Assembly: GCF_003060895.1 (NCBI RefSeq)
Contig: NZ_QAIH01000225.1
Coordinates: 195,257-234,326 of the forward strand
Direction: 5' to 3'
From: Acidovorax sp. HMWF029
GTDB lineage: Bacteria; Pseudomonadota; Gammaproteobacteria; Burkholderiales; Burkholderiaceae_C
Length of the DNA stretch: 39,070 nt
Shown here: positions 35,778 through 39,070 of the stretch, piece by piece
How the letters are laid out: each line of letters opens with the position of its first letter
Numbering within the stretch: position 1 is the first letter of the stretch
The notes under the pieces: model-generated
The model's input: the letters and a program-made list of their open reading frames with translations, nothing else
Database searches by the model: none
What the model was told of the DNA's origin: nothing
Program-made: the position numbers and the translations under genes

Positions 35778-35998
35778 GCCTGTACTCCTGTCAAAGACGT
35801 CGTTGGGGTTGCACACAACCCGCTGTCTGGTCCGGCGCCCTCACGCTGGCAGATGGCGGGCAAAGGGAAGCGAGCGATGCTAGAGATCACGCAAGAACTG
35901 CACCAGATGCAGTGCAGCATGCGTTGCAAATCAGCACCACAACGGGTGCTGTCACAACGCCTTGCAGGGCCTGTGGCACACGCACGCATGGGCGCACA
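35778..35998. promoter_or_regulatory. preA - permease intergenic region with a small inverted repeat
   Basis: The 221 bases between preA and the permease hold no gene that I can support. CTGCAC (35898-35903) and GTGCAG (35912-35917) form a perfect inverted repeat with an 8-base spacer; it could be an operator or a processing site. No clear promoter or terminator is seen. Confidence 0.3.
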
Positions 35999-37312
35999 TC
36001 AAGCTGCGGCAGACACCCGCTGCGGGTTGTTGGGGTGCGTGGTCCAATTGGCGTATTCGCCCGTCACCGTCTTGCCCGTGCGCACATCCACCTCGCCGGG
36101 CTCCAGTGCGCGCATGGTGATGCACTCGGGCACGGGGCAGATCGACACGCACAGGTTGCAGCCCACGCATTCGGCCTCGTTGATCTCGAACTTGCGCACG
36201 CCGCCTTCCTTGGTGAAGGTGATGGCCTGGTGCGAGGTGTCTTCGCACACCACATGGCAGCGGCCGCACTGGATGCAGGCATCCTGGTTGATGACGGCTT
36301 TTTCGATGTGGTTGAGGTTGAGGTTCTTCCAGTCCTTCACCGTGGGCACGGCCTGACCCTTGAAGTCGTCGAGCGTGGCATAGCCGTGGTCGTCCATGAA
36401 GTTGGAGAGCCCATCGCACATGTCCTGCACGATTTTGAAGCCATACACCATGGCGGCAGTGCACACCTGCACCGTGCCGCAGCCGAGCGCAATGTACTCA
36501 GCCGCGTCGCGCCAGGTGGTGATGCCGCCGATGCCGCTGATGGGCAAGCCGGCGGTCTGCGCATCGCGTGCGATCTCGGCCACCATGTTGAGCGCAATGG
36601 GCTTGACGGCCGGGCCGCAGTAGCCGCCGTGCGAACCCCAACCGTCGGTGCTCGGGCTCATGACCATGCGGTCCAGGTCCACACCCATGATGGAGTTGAT
36701 GGTGTTGATGAGCGACACGGCATCCGCCCCGCCCGCCTTGGCAGCGCGTGCGGGCTGGCGCACATCGGTGATGTTGGGCGTGAGCTTCACGATCACAGGC
36801 AGCTTGCTGTAGTGTTTGCACCAGGCCGTGACCATCTGGATGTATTCAGGCACCTGGCCCACAGCCGCGCCCATGCCACGCTCGCTCATGCCGTGCGGGC
36901 AGCCGAAGTTGAGTTCAATGCCGTCGGCGCCCGTGTCTTCCACCAGCGGCAAGATGTTCTTCCAGCTCTCTTCCACACAAGGCACCATCAGCGAGACGAT
37001 CATCGCGCGGTCGGGCCAGTTGCGTTTAACGCGCTTGATCTCTTCGAGGTTGGTGTGCAGCGGCCGGTCGGTGATCAGCTCGATGTTGTTCAGGCCGATC
37101 ACGCGGCGGTCTTGCGACATGAGCGTGGAATAGCGCGGGCCGTTGACGTTGACCACGGCCGGGTCTTCGCCCAGCGTCTTCCACACCACACCGCCCCATC
37201 CCGCCTCGAAGGCGCGGGTGACGTTGATCTCTTTGTCGGTGGGTGGTGCGGAGGCGAGCCAGAAGGGGTTGGGGCTCTGGATGCCCAGGAAATTGCTGCG
37301 AATGTCTGCCAT
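35999..37312 (-). CDS. preA: NAD-dependent dihydropyrimidine dehydrogenase subunit PreA
   Basis: 437 residues. An N-terminal dihydroorotate-dehydrogenase-like FMN barrel (to about 300) has the active-site region ELNFGCPHGMSERGMG, with Cys138 as the general acid. The C-terminal ferredoxin domain has two 4Fe-4S motifs: Cys346/349/352/356 (CIQCGRCHVVC) and Cys382/385/388/392 (CVGCNLCVSICP). With PreT it reduces uracil and thymine to their 5,6-dihydro forms. GGGAG precedes the ATG. It follows preT by 53 bases. Confidence 0.95.
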   Translation of the reverse strand: MADIRSNFLGIQSPNPFWLASAPPTDKEINVTRAFEAGWGGVVWKTLGEDPAVVNVNGPRYSTLMSQDRRVIGLNNIELITDRPLHTNLEEIKRVKRNWPDRAMIVSLMVPCVEESWKNILPLVEDTGADGIELNFGCPHGMSERGMGAAVGQVPEYIQMVTAWCKHYSKLPVIVKLTPNITDVRQPARAAKAGGADAVSLINTINSIMGVDLDRMVMSPSTDGWGSHGGYCGPAVKPIALNMVAEIARDAQTAGLPISGIGGITTWRDAAEYIALGCGTVQVCTAAMVYGFKIVQDMCDGLSNFMDDHGYATLDDFKGQAVPTVKDWKNLNLNHIEKAVINQDACIQCGRCHVVCEDTSHQAITFTKEGGVRKFEINEAECVGCNLCVSICPVPECITMRALEPGEVDVRTGKTVTGEYANWTTHPNNPQRVSAAA

Positions 37313-37365
37313 GGGGTGCTCCCGTGAAAACTGGGGTGGAAGGGTTCAGGCCACGTCAGGCCATA

Positions 37366-38715
37366 TCAAGCCATCAGTGCGGCGTGGATGGAGACAGCGG
37401 CCACCTTGCCATGCTCCACCGCTTCCACCGTGAGGTCGCGGCCGCCCACGCGGCAGTCGCCACCCGCCCATACGCGCGCAAGGCTGGTCTGACCTTCGGC
37501 GTCCGTGACGATGCGTCCGCCTTCCAAGGCAACGCGGTTGCCCACCGGATCGGCCACAAAGGTCTGGCCAATGGCCTTGAGCACCATGTCGGCTTCGAGC
37601 GTGAACGTCTCGCCGGTTTCCACCAGCTTGCCGCCGCTCAGCGCCGTGGCGGCAAAACGCACGCCCTTCACCGTGCCGCCTTCGCTCAGCACCTCTTTGG
37701 GTGCCGCCCAGTGGCGGATCGTCACACCATTCGTCTGCGCCCACTGCTGCTCCACCGCTGAAGCGGACATGGCCTCTGCGCCACGGCGGTAGACGATGGT
37801 CACTTCTTCAGCGCCCAGCTTGCGCGACTGCACGGCGGCGTCCACCGCCGTCATGCCGCCGCCAATCACCACCACTCGGCGGCCCACAGGCAGGGTCGAG
37901 AGGTCGGCGCTCTGGCGCAGCTCGGCGATGAAGTCCACCGCATTGCGCAGGCCGGTGACCGTGGGCTCAGCCACGCCCAGCGCGTTCACACCCTGCAGGC
38001 CCAGGCCCAGGAACACAGCGTCGTAGGCGCCCAGCAGGCTGTCGAGTGTGATGTCACGACCCAGTTGCTGGCCGGTGCGCACCTCGATGCCGCCGATGGA
38101 CAGCAGCCACTCCACTTCCTTCTGCGCGAAGTTGTTCGTGGTCTTGTAGCTGGCCAAGCCATATTCATTGAGGCCGCCGAGCTTGGGTCGCGCCTCGAAC
38201 AGCACCACGTCATGGCCACGCACGGCCAGGCCATGCGCGCAGGCCAGGCCTGCAGGGCCCGCGCCCACCACGGCCACGCGTTTGCCGGTGGCAGCTGCAC
38301 GCTGAAACAGCGGTGCGCCCGGCTTTTCAAAAAATGCGTCAGTCGCATAGCGCTGCAACGAGCCGATCTCCACCGGCTTGTCTTCATTGGTATTGCGCAC
38401 ACAAGCCTGCTCGCACAGCACCTCGGTAGGGCACACGCGGGCGCACATGCCGCCCAGCGGGTTGGCCTCCAGGATGGCGCGGGCGGCGCCCCGGTTGTTG
38501 TCCTGCGCAATGCGGTGGATGAACGAAGGAATATCGATGCCCGTGGGGCAGGCCGTGGCGCAGGGCGCGTCGTGGCAGTAATAGCAGCGCTCTGCCTCGA
38601 TCAGGGCCTGAGGGCGGGTGAGCGGCGGGTGAGCGTCGCTGAAGTTGACGGCGTAGTCGGCCAGGTTCAGGCGTGCGGCATGAATGCCGCAGGCACGGCT
38701 TGCGGGTGTGTCCAT
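37366..38715 (-). CDS. preT: NAD-dependent dihydropyrimidine dehydrogenase subunit PreT
   Basis: 449 residues with the glutamate-synthase-small-subunit architecture. N-terminal cysteines for two 4Fe-4S clusters are at 44/47/52/56 (CYYCHDAPCATAC) and 91/95/101/105 (CARVCPTEVLCEQAC). An FAD loop VVGAGPAGLACA (149-160) and an NAD loop VVVIGGGMTAVD follow. PreT takes electrons from NADH and passes them to PreA. A good GGAGGA ribosome site precedes the ATG and lies inside a small upstream ORF. The stop of that ORF overlaps the preT start (TGATG), which points to translational coupling. Confidence 0.95.
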   Translation of the reverse strand: MDTPASRACGIHAARLNLADYAVNFSDAHPPLTRPQALIEAERCYYCHDAPCATACPTGIDIPSFIHRIAQDNNRGAARAILEANPLGGMCARVCPTEVLCEQACVRNTNEDKPVEIGSLQRYATDAFFEKPGAPLFQRAAATGKRVAVVGAGPAGLACAHGLAVRGHDVVLFEARPKLGGLNEYGLASYKTTNNFAQKEVEWLLSIGGIEVRTGQQLGRDITLDSLLGAYDAVFLGLGLQGVNALGVAEPTVTGLRNAVDFIAELRQSADLSTLPVGRRVVVIGGGMTAVDAAVQSRKLGAEEVTIVYRRGAEAMSASAVEQQWAQTNGVTIRHWAAPKEVLSEGGTVKGVRFAATALSGGKLVETGETFTLEADMVLKAIGQTFVADPVGNRVALEGGRIVTDAEGQTSLARVWAGGDCRVGGRDLTVEAVEHGKVAAVSIHAALMA

Positions 38716-38864
38716 CAGGTTTCCTCCGAGAGGGTCAGGTTGGGGGTCTGGGCGCCCATCGGGCGTGCGGGCGCACGCCGCGTCGCGTTGGAACGCCAGC
38801 CAGTGGCGCCAACCAATGCGGCACCAGCGTCGTGGCTGGCGCCCGCAAACTTCGGAGGTTTCAT
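38715..38864 (-). CDS. Small 49-residue ORF translationally coupled to preT (unknown function)
   Basis: ATG 38864 has AGGA 7 bases upstream and opens a 49-codon frame beginning MKPPKFAGAS and ending LTLSEET. Its TGA shares a base with the preT ATG (TGATG), and the preT ribosome site lies within its last codons. The peptide is Ala/Arg/Pro-rich, with no membrane segment or known motif. It could be a leader peptide that couples translation, a real microprotein, or chance in GC-rich DNA. It is the only candidate gene in the 331 bases upstream of preT, and it lies downstream of the operator. Confidence 0.45.
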   Translation of the reverse strand: MKPPKFAGASHDAGAALVGATGWRSNATRRAPARPMGAQTPNLTLSEET

Positions 38865-38932
38865 CGTGGTCCTCGCTGTGGGGTGCAGGTGCCCGCTGCT
38901 TTGGTGCCGCGGTGCCCTGCGTTGTGGGTCAA

Positions 38933-38966
38933 TTTACCAACCCGTAAAAATTTACCAATTGGTAAA
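38933..38966. promoter_or_regulatory. Two tandem 16-bp palindromes, RutR-like operators overlapping the pre promoter
   Basis: TTTACCAATTGGTAAA (38951-38966) is a perfect 16-base palindrome. TTTACCAACCCGTAAA (38933-38948) is an imperfect copy two bases away, so the centres are 18 bases apart. The RutR consensus TTGACCA-nn-TGGTCAA differs mainly at the third base of each arm. On the minus strand TTGGTA, 16 bases, TAAATT forms a fair -35/-10 that lies within the palindromes, so a bound repressor would block preT transcription. The divergent gene at 39047 would be covered as well. Confidence 0.75.
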
Positions 38967-39046
38967 ATCCCTAGAGCAAGGCGCGTGCCAGCCCCCAGCC
39001 AGCGATTTGCCAGTTTTCAGGCCCCGGCTTGTTCCACAATGGTGCA

Positions 39047-39070
39047 ATGACTGCCGCCGCCCGCCCGCCC
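39047..39070 (+). CDS. Start of a divergent gene, possibly a TetR/RutR-type regulator (partial)
   Basis: ATG 39047 opens MTAARPP... (eight codons: M T A A A R P P) to the window end. No protein family can be read from so little. Its place opposite the pyrimidine operon, with RutR-like palindromes between, suggests the local regulator gene. An ATG at 39039 closes after three codons. This call rests on context only. Confidence 0.3.

Noticed and set aside
35720-37327. Plus-strand open frame of 535 codons opposite preA
   Set aside because: Antisense shadow of preA and of the intergenic region, with shadow-type composition.

Overview
The window reads as chromosomal DNA of a betaproteobacterium in the Burkholderiales, most likely a member of the Comamonadaceae (Acidovorax-like). 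The reasons are the high GC content with strong GC3 bias, a pilM-N-O-P-Q cluster divergent from a PBP1A gene, a System II cytochrome c maturation pair (ResB plus a ResC-type CcsB) beside cytochrome c4 and engB, and reductive pyrimidine catabolism genes of beta/gammaproteobacterial type. This assignment is inference from gene content and style; no marker gene was compared. I saw no rRNA, tRNA, CRISPR array, transposase or prophage genes.

Layout. 1-4004: type IV pilus inner-membrane and secretin operon pilM-N-O-P-Q (minus strand, pilQ cut by the window edge), clearly lower in GC than the rest. 4273-6669: PBP1A. 6802-7353: divergent cyaY (frataxin) and lptM. 7400-8297: a perfect FNR/Anr box driving a stand-alone flavodiiron-type metallo-beta-lactamase (ODP-like) protein. 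8375-10135: the msrPQ periplasmic methionine sulfoxide reductase system. 10290-14567: ccsB, resB and cytochrome c4. 14640-16355: engB and an epoxide-hydrolase-like protein. 16495-18221: two LpxL/HtrB-family acyltransferases. 18222-19742: metK behind a SAM-II-type riboswitch candidate, with its 3' end duplicated downstream. 19792-20127: a decayed ORF. 20145-21386: a heme-c-binding sensor diguanylate cyclase.

21545-27458 is an NAD salvage locus. A divergent NrtR-type repressor with a degenerate Nudix box faces pncA, pncB, nadE and a NadM-Nudix fusion, and a palindromic operator candidate lies between them. 27650-31411 holds a PAS-PAS-GGDEF-EAL protein and a Cache-type chemoreceptor. 31509-38864 is a pyrimidine/hydantoin catabolic cluster on the minus strand: an unannotated 49-codon ORF, preT, preA, an NCS1 permease, dihydropyrimidinase and an N-carbamoyl amidohydrolase. 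It starts at two tandem palindromes that resemble RutR operators, and the first codons of a divergent gene (39047) sit at the window end.

The most interesting non-coding signals are the SAM-II-like aptamer before metK, the silent-substituted duplicate of the metK tail with its terminator, a dispersed repeat that supplies or touches the stop codons of four unrelated genes, the FNR-box/ODP unit, and the tandem RutR-like operators with a translationally coupled small ORF.
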